Of a stretch of 64,000 bases of DNA, positions 1 to 9,579 are shown one piece after another. A model generated the notes under the pieces. The model was given only the letters and a program-made list of their open reading frames with translations, searched no databases and had not been told where the DNA came from. Where the stretch lies: contig NZ_LT853882.1 in assembly GCF_900183975.1 (NCBI RefSeq), positions 3,031,501-3,095,500 on the forward strand, in the 5' to 3' direction. Position numbers and translations under genes: made by a program. Each line of letters begins with the position of its first letter. Position 1 is the stretch's first letter. Source of the stretch: Xanthomonas fragariae (GTDB taxonomy: Bacteria > Pseudomonadota > Gammaproteobacteria > Xanthomonadales > Xanthomonadaceae).

Positions 1-320
1 CATGTACGCAGCACGGTGGAATGCTGCTAGACGGCCCGCGCGCGTGCTGTCTTTTTGTGCTGGCAATCCGTCCGCGACGACTGATCCACACAGCTCGCGC
101 GTTGTCTTGGTCCAGCGGCATCAATGCCGCGCTTGAAAAAATCGGACCGTCCTAGCATGGCTGACATGGCTCGCAATGTTTGGTATGGCCGCGACCACGC
201 CGATCCAGATCCAGATCCAGAACGTGCGCGACAACACCTCTGGGTACAAGCCCCATCGTTGCGACCCAGATAACGCAGCTCTACAGCTGCCTCGAAAACC
301 GCCAGACGGCTGCCGCCAAT
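1..320. other. Intergenic stretch, no gene recognised
   Basis: No open frame here has a recognisable product. The stretch lies downstream of the histone-like gene terminator and probably belongs to the spacer of a gene outside the window. Confidence 0.4.
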
Positions 321-360
321 AAAAAAGCTCCCTCCCCGCTGGGCGTCGGGGGGAGAGCTC
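321..360 (-). terminator. Rho-independent terminator of the histone-like gene
   Basis: Read on the minus strand this is a GC-rich hairpin (GAGCTCTCCCC pairing with GGGGAGGGAGC) followed directly by TTTTTT. It lies about 30 bp beyond the stop of the histone H1-like gene, on the correct strand. Confidence 0.8.
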
Positions 361-388
361 GATGTTTACGGCGATCGGGTATTACAGA

Positions 389-874
389 TCAGATCAGCGG
401 TGCCGGAGTTGCGGGCAGCGCGACCGGAGCGGCCTTCTTCTTGCGAGCGGCCGGCTTCTTCTTGGCGACCTTCTTTACAGCAGGCTTCTTGACAGCAGCC
501 TTCTTGGTGGCGGACTTCTTGGTCGCCTTCTTCGCAGTCTTCTTTACTGCTTTCTTAGCGGTCTTCTTGGCCGCCTTCTTTGCAGCCTTCTTCACTGCCT
601 TCTTGCCGGCCGTCTTCTTGGTCGCCTTCTTGGCAGTCTTCTTTACTGCTTTCTTAGCGGTCTTCTTGGTCGCCTTCTTTGCAGTTTTCTTCACTGCCTT
701 CTTGGCGCTTGCCTTCTTCGCAGTCTTCTTGACGGCCTTCTTGGCAGCAGTCTTCTTCACTACCTTCTTGGCGGTCGCCTTTTTGGCGACCTTCTTGACT
801 GCCTTCTTGGCGGCAGTCTTCTTCACTGCCTTTTTGGCAGTGGGTTTCTTTTTCGCAGCTTTCGCAGTGGCCAT
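389..874 (-). CDS. Histone H1-like Lys/Ala/Pro-rich DNA-binding protein
   Basis: The 161-residue product is almost entirely Lys, Ala, Val and Thr, built from degenerate repeats of the type KKAVKKTAKKA. The C-terminal part is enriched in KPAVKK and KKPAARKK-like units, and no folded domain is visible. This composition matches bacterial H1/HctB-like proteins, which bind DNA non-specifically and compact the nucleoid. The start ATG at 874 has a purine-rich GAGGAGCC segment just upstream. The gene is monocistronic with its own strong terminator. The internal repeats make it prone to length change between strains. Identification rests on composition and repeat form, so the family is secure but the precise function is inferred. 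Confidence 0.85.
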   Translation of the reverse strand: MATAKAAKKKPTAKKAVKKTAAKKAVKKVAKKATAKKVVKKTAAKKAVKKTAKKASAKKAVKKTAKKATKKTAKKAVKKTAKKATKKTAGKKAVKKAAKKAAKKTAKKAVKKTAKKATKKSATKKAAVKKPAVKKVAKKKPAARKKKAAPVALPATPAPLI

Positions 875-1830
875 GTAATTGGCTCCTCGTCAGTGAACTA
901 TGGAGGTGAAACGCCCAGTTGAAGCAACCCGTGACGGCATGCCGTCGTCGGTAACCGTCCGCAGGTGATGCGCGACGGGACGGATACAAAAACACCCGCA
1001 TCGAACGGCGACACGGGTGCGTGATCGGAACGACAACTACTTTCTTGGAGAGAAGCGAACCCGACTCCACCGTGGATGGCACTTCGGTGGACATCTGGAA
1101 CAAGCGTGTCGGCCTGATGTCGATTCTGCTCACTCTCTTCCGCAGCAATGTCTGCTGGGCGAAACCTAATCACGCTTTTTTTTACTGTCAACACTCTTTT
1201 GCATTTTTTTTTCAGCCAGCCATCCCAATGCACCGCATTGAAGCAAGCAGAAGACACCGCGCACGGTCACGCACGTGCGACCGATGCAAGCGCCCATGCA
1301 ACAGCGATTTCGAAAAAGCACTTCTTTTCCGCTGTTTTTTTTCAAGCGATGCAACGACCTACGCATTTGAGCACTACGTCGACACGTAGGTAAGTCGCGT
1401 GTCGGCGCATTGCTCGCTGCCTGTCCGCTAGCTGAAAAATTTTTATCCGACAACAGCGCTTCCGGCGTCACACGAGCAAAAATGCGCAAACTTGTTGCGA
1501 CGTTTGATCGCCACGCGCGCGGCCGCGTACACAACTCAAAGCATGCATCGCGCCTCGTGTTGGATGATGGATGCAGGCAATGCAGCACGACCGTTTCACT
1601 GCGCGTACGTAAGATCCTCACGAGTGACTCACGTCAGAAATCCGGCGCCTCTGCGTGCAGGCCTCATCGAAAGATCTTTCGATCGTTGTTACCAATGCAC
1701 ACCGCCCGCTGCTTCACCGCCGATCGCATCGATGTCGACTGGCCGACAGCATGCACGCATCACTTCTGGACTCGACCGCTTGATCGCCATCGCCGAACCG
1801 ACGCCGCGTCCTGCCAGCGACATCGCACCC
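875..1830. other. Long gene-free region with homopolymer T runs
   Basis: Nearly 1 kb between the histone-like gene and the gcvH terminator has no convincing gene. Plus-strand runs of T around 1177-1185, 1204-1212, 1334-1341 and 1437-1445 stand out in an otherwise GC-rich sequence. It is the upstream region of the histone-like gene, so it may hold promoter or leader sequence, but I could not identify a defined element. Confidence 0.4.
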
Positions 1831-1860
1831 AAAAAAATGGCCGCTCTGAAAGCGGCCATC
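1831..1860 (-). terminator. Rho-independent terminator of gcvH
   Basis: On the minus strand a perfect stem ATGGCCGCT / AGCGGCCAT with a short loop is followed by TTTTTTT. It lies about 26 bp after the gcvH stop. Confidence 0.85.
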
Positions 1861-1885
1861 GTTATCTGCGGCAGACGACGCCAGG

Positions 1886-2281
1886 TCAGTGTTCGTCGTC
1901 TTCGAGCAACTCGGCGTAGTCGTCGGGCGACAGCAGATCGTTGAGCTGTTCCTTGTCGTCGAGTTCGACCACGAAGATCCAGCCCTCGCCATATGCATCT
2001 TCGTTGATGATTTCCGGAGTGTCGCTCAGCGCGCTGTTGACCTCGACGACGGTACCGCTGACCGGGCTGTAGACGTCGGAGGCGGCCTTGACCGATTCCA
2101 CCACCGCCGCGCCGTTGCCGACCTGCGCGGTGTCGCCGACGCCCGGCAGTTCGACGTAGACCAGGTCGCCCAGCAAGCTCTGCGCGTGGTCGGAAATACC
2201 GACGGTCACGCGGCCGTTGCTTTCAACGCGGGCCCACTCGTGGGATTTGAGGAACTTGAGGTCGCCAGGAATCTCGCGCAT
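1886..2281 (-). CDS. gcvH: Glycine cleavage system H protein
   Basis: The 131-aa product has the normal length of GcvH. It carries the lipoyl-attachment motif ESVKAASD, with the lipoylated lysine near residue 65, and the N-terminal signature [12 protein letters not shown]. GcvH shuttles the methylamine intermediate of glycine between the P, T and L proteins in the cytosol. The gene follows gcvT on the same strand with a gap of about 145 bp and ends in its own terminator. A run of Asp/Glu at the C-terminus (LLEDDEH) is typical. Start ATG at 2281 gives the usual [10 protein letters not shown] opening. Confidence 0.97.
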   Translation of the reverse strand: MREIPGDLKFLKSHEWARVESNGRVTVGISDHAQSLLGDLVYVELPGVGDTAQVGNGAAVVESVKAASDVYSPVSGTVVEVNSALSDTPEIINEDAYGEGWIFVVELDDKEQLNDLLSPDDYAELLEDDEH

Positions 2282-2426
2282 GGGTGTGCTCCGGGAAGCT
2301 AGGGGTTGAGGAAAGGTGGCTAGTTTAGACCGCGCGACAAGACAGGTGCACGCGCGTCGGTCAGGTTGGTCGTTGCCGCGGATTGCACGATGCCGGACGC
2401 TATCTATGCGGCCGGCATCGCCTCAC

Positions 2427-3536
2427 TCATTCGCCGAGTACGCCGGGCTGCGCTTGGCCATCGCGCACGAACGGAAACTTCACCGCGCGCAACGGCACGT
2501 GCTTGCCGCGAATGTCCACGCGCAACGCGTCGAGGCTGCCGGCTGGCACGCGCGCAAACGCGATCGCCTTGCCCAGCGTCGGCGAGAACGTGCCGGACAG
2601 GATCTCGCCCTCGCCAACGGCGGTAAGCACGGTTTGACCGTGCCGCAGCACGCCCTTGTCATCCATCATCACACCGATCAGTTGACGCGGCGCGCCCTGT
2701 GCCTTTTGCGCTTCGAGCACGGCGCGGCCGATGAAGTCGCGGCCTTCGTCCAAGGTGATCGTCCAGGCCAGTGCTGCTTCATACGGGCTGACCGTGTCAT
2801 CCATGTCCTGCCCGTAAAGATGCATGCCTGCTTCCAGACGCAAGGTGTCGCGTGCTCCCAGACCGGCCGGTTCGACACCTTGCGCGAGCAGCGCGTTCCA
2901 GAATGCGACGGCGGCGTCTTGCGGCAACACGATCTCGAAACCGTCTTCGCCGGTGTAGCCGGTGCGTGCGAGGAACAGGTCAACGCCATCGCTTGAACGC
3001 GTCTGCAATGCGGCAAAACGGCCGAGCTTGCTCAGCGCAGCAGTGCCGTCCGGATCCAATAACTTGATGACCTTGGCGCGGGCGTTGGGGCCTTGCACCG
3101 CGATCATTGCCAAGTCACTGCGCTCTTCCACGCGCACCTGGAAGCGCGCGGCCTGCTCGCCGATCCACTGCAGATCTTTTTCGCGAGTGGCGGCATTGAC
3201 CACCAGGCGGAAGAACTCTTCGCTCATGAAGTAGACGATAAGGTCGTCGATCACCCCGCCCTGCGGATTGAGCATGCAGGTGTACAGCGCCTTGCCGGAA
3301 ACCTTGAGCTTGTCTACCGAGTTGGCGAGCAGATAGCGCAGGAACTCGCGCACGCGTGCGCCGCGCAAATCGACCACAGTCATGTGGCTGACATCGAACA
3401 TGCCGGCGTCGCGACGCACCTGATGGTGTTCGTCCAGTTGCGAGCCGTAATGGATCGGCATGTCCCAACCGCCGAAGTCGACCATCTTGGCGCCAAGCGC
3501 ACGATGGGTGTCGTTGAGGATGGTCTTCTGGGTCAT
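2427..3536 (-). CDS. gcvT: Glycine cleavage system T protein (aminomethyltransferase)
   Basis: The 369-aa protein starts [20 protein letters not shown] and contains [28 protein letters not shown] and [14 protein letters not shown], all hallmarks of GcvT. It transfers the methylene group from the H-protein-bound intermediate to tetrahydrofolate and releases ammonia. Length is normal. The reading frame stays open far upstream because it lies in frame with the decayed ynfA gene, so the ATG at 3536 was chosen from the family's conserved start. It pairs with gcvH downstream; a gcvP gene is not in this window. Confidence 0.97.
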   Translation of the reverse strand: MTQKTILNDTHRALGAKMVDFGGWDMPIHYGSQLDEHHQVRRDAGMFDVSHMTVVDLRGARVREFLRYLLANSVDKLKVSGKALYTCMLNPQGGVIDDLIVYFMSEEFFRLVVNAATREKDLQWIGEQAARFQVRVEERSDLAMIAVQGPNARAKVIKLLDPDGTAALSKLGRFAALQTRSSDGVDLFLARTGYTGEDGFEIVLPQDAAVAFWNALLAQGVEPAGLGARDTLRLEAGMHLYGQDMDDTVSPYEAALAWTITLDEGRDFIGRAVLEAQKAQGAPRQLIGVMMDDKGVLRHGQTVLTAVGEGEILSGTFSPTLGKAIAFARVPAGSLDALRVDIRGKHVPLRAVKFPFVRDGQAQPGVLGE

Positions 3537-3659
3537 GCGCGCCGGTCCAAAGGATAAGACGGCCATTATCGCTGCCCGGCCGCGCTTGGGGGAACGACAT
3601 GCGCACGCTGGCAGGCAATGCGCAACCCGCACCTGGGCAGCGACATACCGCGTTGCCCA

Positions 3660-3983
3660 GGCGCTACGCGGCCAGAACATGATGACCGCCATGCCGAGCA
3701 GGCAACAGGCACCGCCCAACAGATCCCAACGCGTCGGCGTCACCCGCTCCACCCACCACAGCCACAGCAAGGCGCTGGCGATATAGGCGCCACCATAGGC
3801 GGCGTAGACGCGCCCATTAGGATTCGGATGCAGGCTCAACAGCCATACAGATGGCAAGGCTCTGCGCGGTCGGCAGACATGCTGCCACTTTTGCGCAGCC
3901 ATAGAGAAGGAACGTAGCAGCGGACCAGTTCGGTAATCGCAGTGGCCGCGAACAGCAGCAGGGTAGTGGGCGCGGAGTTCATG
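3660..3983 (-). pseudogene. YnfA/UPF0060-type small membrane protein, frameshifted
   Basis: The beginning encodes [20 protein letters not shown] and reaches SLWLRKSGS in one frame. The remainder ([20 protein letters not shown], then [12 protein letters not shown]) is in another frame, with short losses around 3845-3885 where the second membrane helix should be. Intact members are about 110 aa with four helices. The usual stop after PRSA is also missing, so the frame runs on into gcvT. The ATG overlaps the mazG stop (ATGA), suggesting it was once translationally coupled to mazG. Lack of a continuous frame makes it a pseudogene unless there are sequencing errors. Confidence 0.8.
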
Positions 3984-4938
3984 CGTGGCGTGGCGTGTTG
4001 GAGCGTGGTTTGTCGAAGTCTGCCTGATGCACCTCCGGGTTGTCGGGAGCTTGCTCGCCCGCGGCAGGTTTGTCGGCACTAGGCGCGTGGCGGGCTGGCT
4101 TGTCGAGAGCCGATGCGTCGCCACCTCGCTCGCCACGCTTGACGTGTTGCCATAGCGCTTCCTGCTCACTCAACGACAACGCTGCCAACGTGGTGCCCGC
4201 AGCGTGCGCCTGCACTTCCATCGCACGGAAGCGCCGTTCGAATTTCAGGTTGGCGTGTCGAAGCGCGGCGCCGACATCGACCTTGGCGTGCCGCGCCAGG
4301 TTGGCGCAGACGAACAACACATCGCCGAGCTCGTCCTCCAGCCGGGCCTGATTGTCGGCCACCGGGCCGCGTGCGAATTCCACCCGCAGCTCTTCGACTT
4401 CTTCCTGCAGTTTTTCCAGCACCGGCACAGGGCCTGGCCAGTCGAAGCCAACCCGCGCCGCGCGCGATTGCAGCTTGGTGGAGCGCTGCCATTCCGGCAG
4501 ACCGCGCGCGATGCCGGCGAGTGCGGAGTCGTCCTGGTTGCCGGCGGCGCGGCGTTCGTCACGCTTGATCTGCTCCCAGTTGGCGCGCACGGCCTGTGCG
4601 TCGTCGGCCTGTCGTTCGGCGAATATGTGCGGGTGGCGCCGCACCAGCTTGTCGCTGAGTGTGGCGACCACCTCGGCAAACCCGAAGGCGCCTTGCTCGG
4701 CTGCCATCTGTGCATGGAAGACCACTTGCAGCAGCAGGTCGCCCAATTCGTCGCGCAAACCAGGCAGGTCGTTGCGGTCGATCGCGTCGGCAACTTCGTA
4801 GGCTTCTTCGATCGTGTACGGCGCGATGCTGGCGAAGGTCTGCTCCACATTCCAAGGACAGCCGTGCTCACGATCGCGCAGGCGCGCCATCAGCTGCAGC
4901 AGGTGCTGGATGTCACCGGTCGGCGGGGTCTGAGGCAT
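3979..4938 (-). CDS. mazG: Nucleoside triphosphate pyrophosphohydrolase MazG
   Basis: The 319-aa product has two MazG all-alpha NTP-PPase repeats: the first near residues 20-110 with [19 protein letters not shown] and [13 protein letters not shown], the second near 165-250 with [11 protein letters not shown] and [10 protein letters not shown]. The ExxE and ExxD metal-binding pairs are present in both. It hydrolyses canonical and aberrant NTPs to NMPs and can lower ppGpp-related stress signals. A Xanthomonas-like C-terminal tail of about 45 residues repeats DKPA/DNPE/DKPR and looks disordered. Its stop overlaps the start of the ynfA remnant. Confidence 0.93.
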   Translation of the reverse strand: MPQTPPTGDIQHLLQLMARLRDREHGCPWNVEQTFASIAPYTIEEAYEVADAIDRNDLPGLRDELGDLLLQVVFHAQMAAEQGAFGFAEVVATLSDKLVRRHPHIFAERQADDAQAVRANWEQIKRDERRAAGNQDDSALAGIARGLPEWQRSTKLQSRAARVGFDWPGPVPVLEKLQEEVEELRVEFARGPVADNQARLEDELGDVLFVCANLARHAKVDVGAALRHANLKFERRFRAMEVQAHAAGTTLAALSLSEQEALWQHVKRGERGGDASALDKPARHAPSADKPAAGEQAPDNPEVHQADFDKPRSNTPRHA

Positions 4939-5123
4939 CGTGTGTTCCTGGGGCGTTATGCAGTTGAGGGGCGCTGCCTACGCGATAGCGCGGCAGCGAC
5001 TCAGAACCATCGCAGCGGCATCATGCAGCGGAGGCGAGCGGTAGCAGCAGTCTACAATTTCACTTCATGAGGACTTTGCGCACTCACTGCTGCGCCGCAC
5101 GCACAGTCATCTAGTAGCGGCGC

Positions 5124-5924
5124 TCACGCAAGCCAATCGCGCCACGGCAGATTGGGATCGCCCAGCGCAACGAACTCGCCATTGAGCAAGCTGTCGCGGC
5201 GGTTGTAGCGAAACGGCTTGCCGGTACCGCTGGCCAACAACACGCCACCGGCAGCATGCAACACGCATTGGCCGGCAGCGGTGTCCCACTCGGAGGTGGG
5301 ACCGAAGCGCGGGTAAACATCTAGGTCGCCTTCGGCGATGCGGCAGAACTTCAACGACGACCCTTGCGCGACCACATCGATCTCGCCCATACGCGCGAGC
5401 GCGGCGGCGGTGCGCGCATCGCGGTGCGAACGGGTCGCCGCAACCCGCAACGGTGTAGCCGCAGGAATGCACGTGTGCAACATCTGGTCGCGGTCGCCAT
5501 CGCGACGGAAGGCGTTCTCGCCACGTGCGGCATACCAGACACGCCCATCGACCGGCGCCTGCACCACACCTAGCACCGGCGCGCCCATATGGATGAGTGC
5601 GATGTTGACGCTGAACTCGCCGTTGCGCTTGACGAATTCGCGCGTGCCGTCGAGCGGATCGACCAACCAATAAGTGGTCCAGTACTGTCGCTTTTCCCAG
5701 GCCAGGTGTGTGGATTCTTCCGACAACACCGGCACGTCCGGGGTGACCCGGCGCAGCCCGTCGACGATGACGCGATTGGCGGCCAGGTCGGCCTGGGTCA
5801 GCGGGCTGGTGTCGGCCTTGATCTCTACTGCGAAGTCCTGCGCGTACACCTCCATGATCGCCGCCCCCGCATCGCGCGCGATGGCGATCACGGCTTCGCG
5901 CAATTCCATCGGGATGCGGATCAT
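5124..5924 (-). CDS. cysQ: 3'(2'),5'-bisphosphate nucleotidase CysQ
   Basis: The 266-aa inositol-monophosphatase-fold protein carries LSEES near residue 67, the metal-binding VDPLDGTREF near residue 90, and the C-terminal WDTAAGQCVLHAAGG. These are the three metal sites of the CysQ family, which removes the 3' phosphate of PAP produced by sulfate assimilation. I chose the ATG at 5924 (MIRIPMELREAV) because it forms an ATGA overlap with the stop of the upstream Nudix gene. An ATG six codons further upstream is possible. The coupling implies one transcript with nudE. Confidence 0.93.
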   Translation of the reverse strand: MIRIPMELREAVIAIARDAGAAIMEVYAQDFAVEIKADTSPLTQADLAANRVIVDGLRRVTPDVPVLSEESTHLAWEKRQYWTTYWLVDPLDGTREFVKRNGEFSVNIALIHMGAPVLGVVQAPVDGRVWYAARGENAFRRDGDRDQMLHTCIPAATPLRVAATRSHRDARTAAALARMGEIDVVAQGSSLKFCRIAEGDLDVYPRFGPTSEWDTAAGQCVLHAAGGVLLASGTGKPFRYNRRDSLLNGEFVALGDPNLPWRDWLA

Positions 5925-6469
5925 GGGTTGCGCTCCAGCCACTCGCGTGCAATGAACAAGGCGGCCAGCGAGCGGCCTTCGGAAAAATCTTCGCGTAGCA
6001 TCAATTCGTCCAGACGTGCGATCGGCCAGGGCACCACTTCCATCTCTTCCGGCTCATCGCCCACCAGGCGCTCGGGATAGAGATCGCGTGCCAGTACCAA
6101 CCAGGATTGGTGACTCATGTATGTAGGAGCGAGCGTCATCGCGCGCAGTACCTGCACCTGACGTGCGCCGTAGCCGGCTTCTTCCTTGAGCTCGCGGTCG
6201 GCCGCCTGCTCCGGCGTCTCGCCGGCATCGATGCGGCCTTTGACCAGACCCAGCTCGTAGCGATGCACGCCGGCAGCGTACTCGCGCACCAGCAGCACCG
6301 TCTGCGCGTCGAGCATTGGCGCCACCACCACGGCGCCGTGGCCCTGGCTGAGTTGGCGTTCGTACAGACGGCGCTGCCCGTTGGAAAATTCCAGATCCAG
6401 TTGCTGTCGACGGAACGGGCCGTCACCCAGATCGGTGATCTTATGGATGGTCGGCAGGCGCGGACTCAT
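5921..6469 (-). CDS. nudE: ADP compounds hydrolase NudE (Nudix family)
   Basis: The 182-aa protein has the Nudix box GRIDAGETPEQAADRELKEE starting near residue 85, preceded by YELGLVK. The N-terminal MSPRLPTIHKITDLG and the ending FIAREWLE resemble NudE, which hydrolyses ADP-ribose, Ap3A and NADH. The start at 6469 gives the family's usual length. It is divergent from bioA, whose start is only 41 bp away, so both promoters must lie in a very short space or overlap the coding ends. The stop overlaps cysQ by 4 bp. Confidence 0.88.
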   Translation of the reverse strand: MSPRLPTIHKITDLGDGPFRRQQLDLEFSNGQRRLYERQLSQGHGAVVVAPMLDAQTVLLVREYAAGVHRYELGLVKGRIDAGETPEQAADRELKEEAGYGARQVQVLRAMTLAPTYMSHQSWLVLARDLYPERLVGDEPEEMEVVPWPIARLDELMLREDFSEGRSLAALFIAREWLERNP

Positions 6470-6510
6470 GCGTAGCACGCAGCGGCGGAGCCGGCCGATA
6501 GAATAGGCGT

Positions 6511-7929
6511 ATGCATCGACATGTTCATGAACCCGAAATCCTAGCAGACCACGCAGCCTCTCAAGCTGCCGAACATTGGCGGCAACGCGATCTTGCGGTG
6601 CTCTGGCACCCCTGCACGCAGATGCGTGAGCACCCGCACACACTTCCACTGGTGCCGATCGCACGTGGCGACGGTGCGTGGCTGGTCGGTCACGATGGCC
6701 GCCGCTATTTAGATGCGGTCGGCAGTTGGTGGACCAACCTGTTTGGCCATACCGAACCGCGCATCGGTGCGGCTATCGCGCGGCAGGCCGGCGAACTGGA
6801 GCAGGTGATGCTGGCCGGCTTCACGCACGCGCCGGCAGTGCAGCTGGCCGAGCGGCTGTTGGCGATCGCGCCGCGCCAGGCCGGCCGCGCGCCGTTGTCC
6901 AAAGTGTTCTATGCCGACAACGGTTCGGCCGGCGTGGAAGTGGCATTGAAGATGGCCTTCCATTACTTTCACAATCGCGGCGAGCACCGCCGCACGCGCT
7001 TCGTCGCGCTGGAAAACGGCTACCACGGCGAGACCATCGGTGCGCTGTCGGTCGGCGACATTCCGTTGTACCGGCGCGTGTATGCGCCGCTGTTGCTGGA
7101 ATCGATGTTCGCGCCCTCGCCCGACGCCTATCTGGCCGAACCCGGACAGACCGCGGAAGACTACGCGCTGCAAGCGGCCGACGCGCTGCAGGCAATGTTC
7201 GAACAATCGCCCGGCGAAATCTGCGCGCTGATTCTGGAGCCGCGCGTGCAATGTGCGGGCGGCATGCGCATGTACCACCCGGCCTATTTGCGCCGCGCGC
7301 GCGAATTATGCGATGCGCATGGCGCGTTTTTGATCGCCGACGAGATTGCGACCGGCTTCGGTCGTACCGGCACGTTGTTCGCCTGCGAACAGGCCGGCAT
7401 CATGCCCGACCTGTTGTGCTTGTCCAAAGGACTCACCGGCGGCTTCCTGCCGTTGTCGGCGGTACTGGCAACGCAGCAGGTGTACGAGGCTTTCCTCGAC
7501 GATTCGCGCGAGCGCGCGTTTCTGCATTCGCATAGCTACACCGGAAATCCGCTGGCGTGTGCGGCCGCATTGGCGACCTTGCAAATCTTCGCAGACGACG
7601 ACGTGGTTGCGCGCAACCAGCACACCGCAGCGCACATGGCCACGCTCGCTGAGCAGATAGGCGAACACAGCGCGGTGGCGGACATGCGCCAGGCCGGCAT
7701 GATCGTTGCGTTCGAACTCACCCAAGGTGGCGACAAACTCACGCCGTTTCCAGCGGTGGCACGGGTTGGCCTGAAGGCGTATCGCGCTGCGTTGGAACGC
7801 GGCGTGGTGCTGCGCCCGCTCGGCGACGTGTTGTATTGGATGCCGCCGTACTGCGTGGACCAGACGCAACTTGCGCTGCTGGCCGCGACCACCCGCCATG
7901 CCATCGAGCAGGCCGTTGCATGCGCCTGA
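6511..7929 (+). CDS. bioA: Adenosylmethionine-8-amino-7-oxononanoate aminotransferase
   Basis: This 472-aa class III aminotransferase converts KAPA to DAPA in biotin synthesis, using S-adenosylmethionine as amino donor. Visible signatures are LWHPCTQM near the N-terminus, DAVGSWWTNLFGH, the substrate-site GYHGETIGALSVG, the cofactor-binding IADEIATGFGRTG and the PLP lysine in LSKGLTGG at about residue 306. Length is slightly above the E. coli enzyme because of an N-terminal extension. It overlaps the start of rsmE by about 10 bp, so the two are probably cotranscribed. Confidence 0.95.
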   Translation: MHRHVHEPEILADHAASQAAEHWRQRDLAVLWHPCTQMREHPHTLPLVPIARGDGAWLVGHDGRRYLDAVGSWWTNLFGHTEPRIGAAIARQAGELEQVMLAGFTHAPAVQLAERLLAIAPRQAGRAPLSKVFYADNGSAGVEVALKMAFHYFHNRGEHRRTRFVALENGYHGETIGALSVGDIPLYRRVYAPLLLESMFAPSPDAYLAEPGQTAEDYALQAADALQAMFEQSPGEICALILEPRVQCAGGMRMYHPAYLRRARELCDAHGAFLIADEIATGFGRTGTLFACEQAGIMPDLLCLSKGLTGGFLPLSAVLATQQVYEAFLDDSRERAFLHSHSYTGNPLACAAALATLQIFADDDVVARNQHTAAHMATLAEQIGEHSAVADMRQAGMIVAFELTQGGDKLTPFPAVARVGLKAYRAALERGVVLRPLGDVLYWMPPYCVDQTQLALLAATTRHAIEQAVACA

Positions 7930-8654
7930 CCCGCTCCCATGTTGCGCTGCCGCTGCACTGCGATCAGGAAGTCACGCTGCCCGAGGAATCAGCCAATCAT
8001 CTGTTGCGCGTGTTGCGACTGCGCCAGGGCGATGCGTGCATCCTGTTCAACGGCGATGGCAGCGATTACCACGCACGCATCACCGTGGCAGGCAAGCGTG
8101 CGGCACGCGCGATGGTGGAGCGCGCCGAGCCGCTGGCGAACGAATCGCCACTGCGGATCACCTTGCTCCAGGGCATCGCACGCGGCGAGAAGATGGATCT
8201 GATTTTGCAAAAGGCCACCGAGTTGGGCGTTGCGGTGATCGTGCCGGTCAACGCCGAGCGCACCGAGGTCAAGCTCGATCCGGCCCGCATGGAAAAACGC
8301 GTTGCGCATTGGCGCAGCGTGGTGGTGTCGGCGTGCGAACAATCCGGGCGCGCACGCGTTCCGCATCTGGCTGCGCCACTCGGCCTGCTGGAAGCCGCGC
8401 AGGCAAGCGATCCGCGCGAACTAAGGTTGACGTTGGACCCGCAGGGCGAGCATCGCCTGAGCACGCTGCCGGCAGGCATCCAACGGAGTGTGATCGTGGC
8501 GATCGGGCCGGAAGGCGGCTGGTCGCCACGCGATCGCATGATTCTCGGCGAGGCTGGTTTCAGCGGTTTGCGATTGGGCCCACGCATTTTGCGCACAGAA
8601 ACCGCAGGGCTGGCAGCGGTTGCAGCGCTGCAGTCGCGGTTTGGGGATCTTTAA
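7920..8654 (+). CDS. rsmE: 16S rRNA (uracil1498-N3)-methyltransferase
   Basis: The 244-aa SPOUT-class methyltransferase has the N-terminal PUA-like segment (NHLLRVLRLRQGDACILFNGDG) and the C-terminal knot motifs IAIGPEGGW and LRLGPRILRTETA, diagnostic for RsmE. It methylates U1498 of 16S rRNA in the assembled small subunit. The ATG at 7920 is chosen because MRLTRSHVALPL is the expected start; it lies inside the bioA end. Confidence 0.95.
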   Translation: MRLTRSHVALPLHCDQEVTLPEESANHLLRVLRLRQGDACILFNGDGSDYHARITVAGKRAARAMVERAEPLANESPLRITLLQGIARGEKMDLILQKATELGVAVIVPVNAERTEVKLDPARMEKRVAHWRSVVVSACEQSGRARVPHLAAPLGLLEAAQASDPRELRLTLDPQGEHRLSTLPAGIQRSVIVAIGPEGGWSPRDRMILGEAGFSGLRLGPRILRTETAGLAAVAALQSRFGDL

Positions 8655-8801
8655 GGCAACGCTGAAATAACTCCCCCAGACTGCGAAACGTGCCATCTGG
8701 CAGCGTGCTTTCGAACAGCGCAATGAAGCAGCAGACATCGGTCAGACGCAGCGCAGACGGAAGAATGCGCGTCGCTGCATTCAATCAGGGCCATTGCGAA
8801 G

Positions 8802-9433
8802 TGAATCGCCCCGGCTTCTGTAGACACCCCGAAACCTCATTTTGATTACTGCTTTTCGAACTCGACCGGAGACAGCCCCCTATTGTGTCCGTGCTGCCGT
8901 CTGGTGTTGTAGAACATCTCGATGTAGTTGAAGACGTCGGACTTGGCTTCATCGCCAGTCACGTAAATCCTGTGTTTGATGCGCTCGCGTTTGAGGAATT
9001 GGAACACGCTCTCGGCGACTGCGTTTCACCCAAGTTACGCAGATCACGGGTGATCTTCCGGCAACCATACACCCCGCCGCTTTCCAGCCAGAACTGCTTG
9101 ATCAGGCCCAGGACACGCGCGTCATAGTTGGCCCGTGTCGACACCCACGCGCTCCGCCAGGCGGAGTACCCGCTGGGATGCAGGCCAAACACCTTACACA
9201 TGCTTCGAAGGCGAAATTCCTGTCATGGTCGAGCATAAACGCGTACTTCACCCGGACAGCTTGGCAAAGTACGCTGCGGCCTTTTTCAGGATGTCTCGCT
9301 CTTCGGTGACCCGCCGCAACTCCGACTTGACCCGTCGCAGTTCGGACGCCTGATCGATTGCCGCCAGATGCGTGGGTGATGGAGTCGTTGTGAATTATGG
9401 CCGCAAGGTGTCTAGGAAAGCCGGGGCGATTCA
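8802..9433 (-). mobile_element. Internally deleted IS3-family element remnant
   Basis: Matching inverted ends run inward from 8802 (TGAATCGCCCCGGCTTCTG) and from 9433 (reverse complement TGAATCGCCCCGGCTTTCC), each followed by TAGACACC. Inside, on the minus strand, are pieces of orfA (TEERDILKKAAAY-like), the orfA/orfB junction, and two short pieces of orfB including VYGCRKITRDLRNLGE and the C-terminal region. Most of the DDE catalytic part is gone. It resembles the full IS at 24840-26073 but is clearly a different subtype. No target duplication is visible. Confidence 0.75.
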
Positions 9434-9579
9434 GCAAATCCGATCCATCTAATGCCGGGACTGAATATCTAGCAAACCGGCATTCGACAATGCACTCGCT
9501 TAGCGCGCGGCATGCAGCCGATATCAGCGTTTGCGGCCGATCAGCGGCGACGTCCAACTTGCCACATCTTGCAAACGCA

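Noticed and set aside
180..922. Plus-strand frames rich in Phe/Leu across the histone-like gene
   Set aside because: They are the antisense of the Lys/Ala repeats; composition is an artefact of the repeated codons.
2427..4169. A 580-codon frame that would fuse an YnfA-like segment to GcvT
   Set aside because: The upstream part is the decayed end of ynfA reading into gcvT because its stop is lost. The ynfA start is in another frame, and GcvT has its normal ATG at 3536.
8655..8801. Sequence after rsmE that looks like another IS end
   Set aside because: A short repeat-like stretch without identifiable inverted repeats or transposase motif; not enough to call an element.
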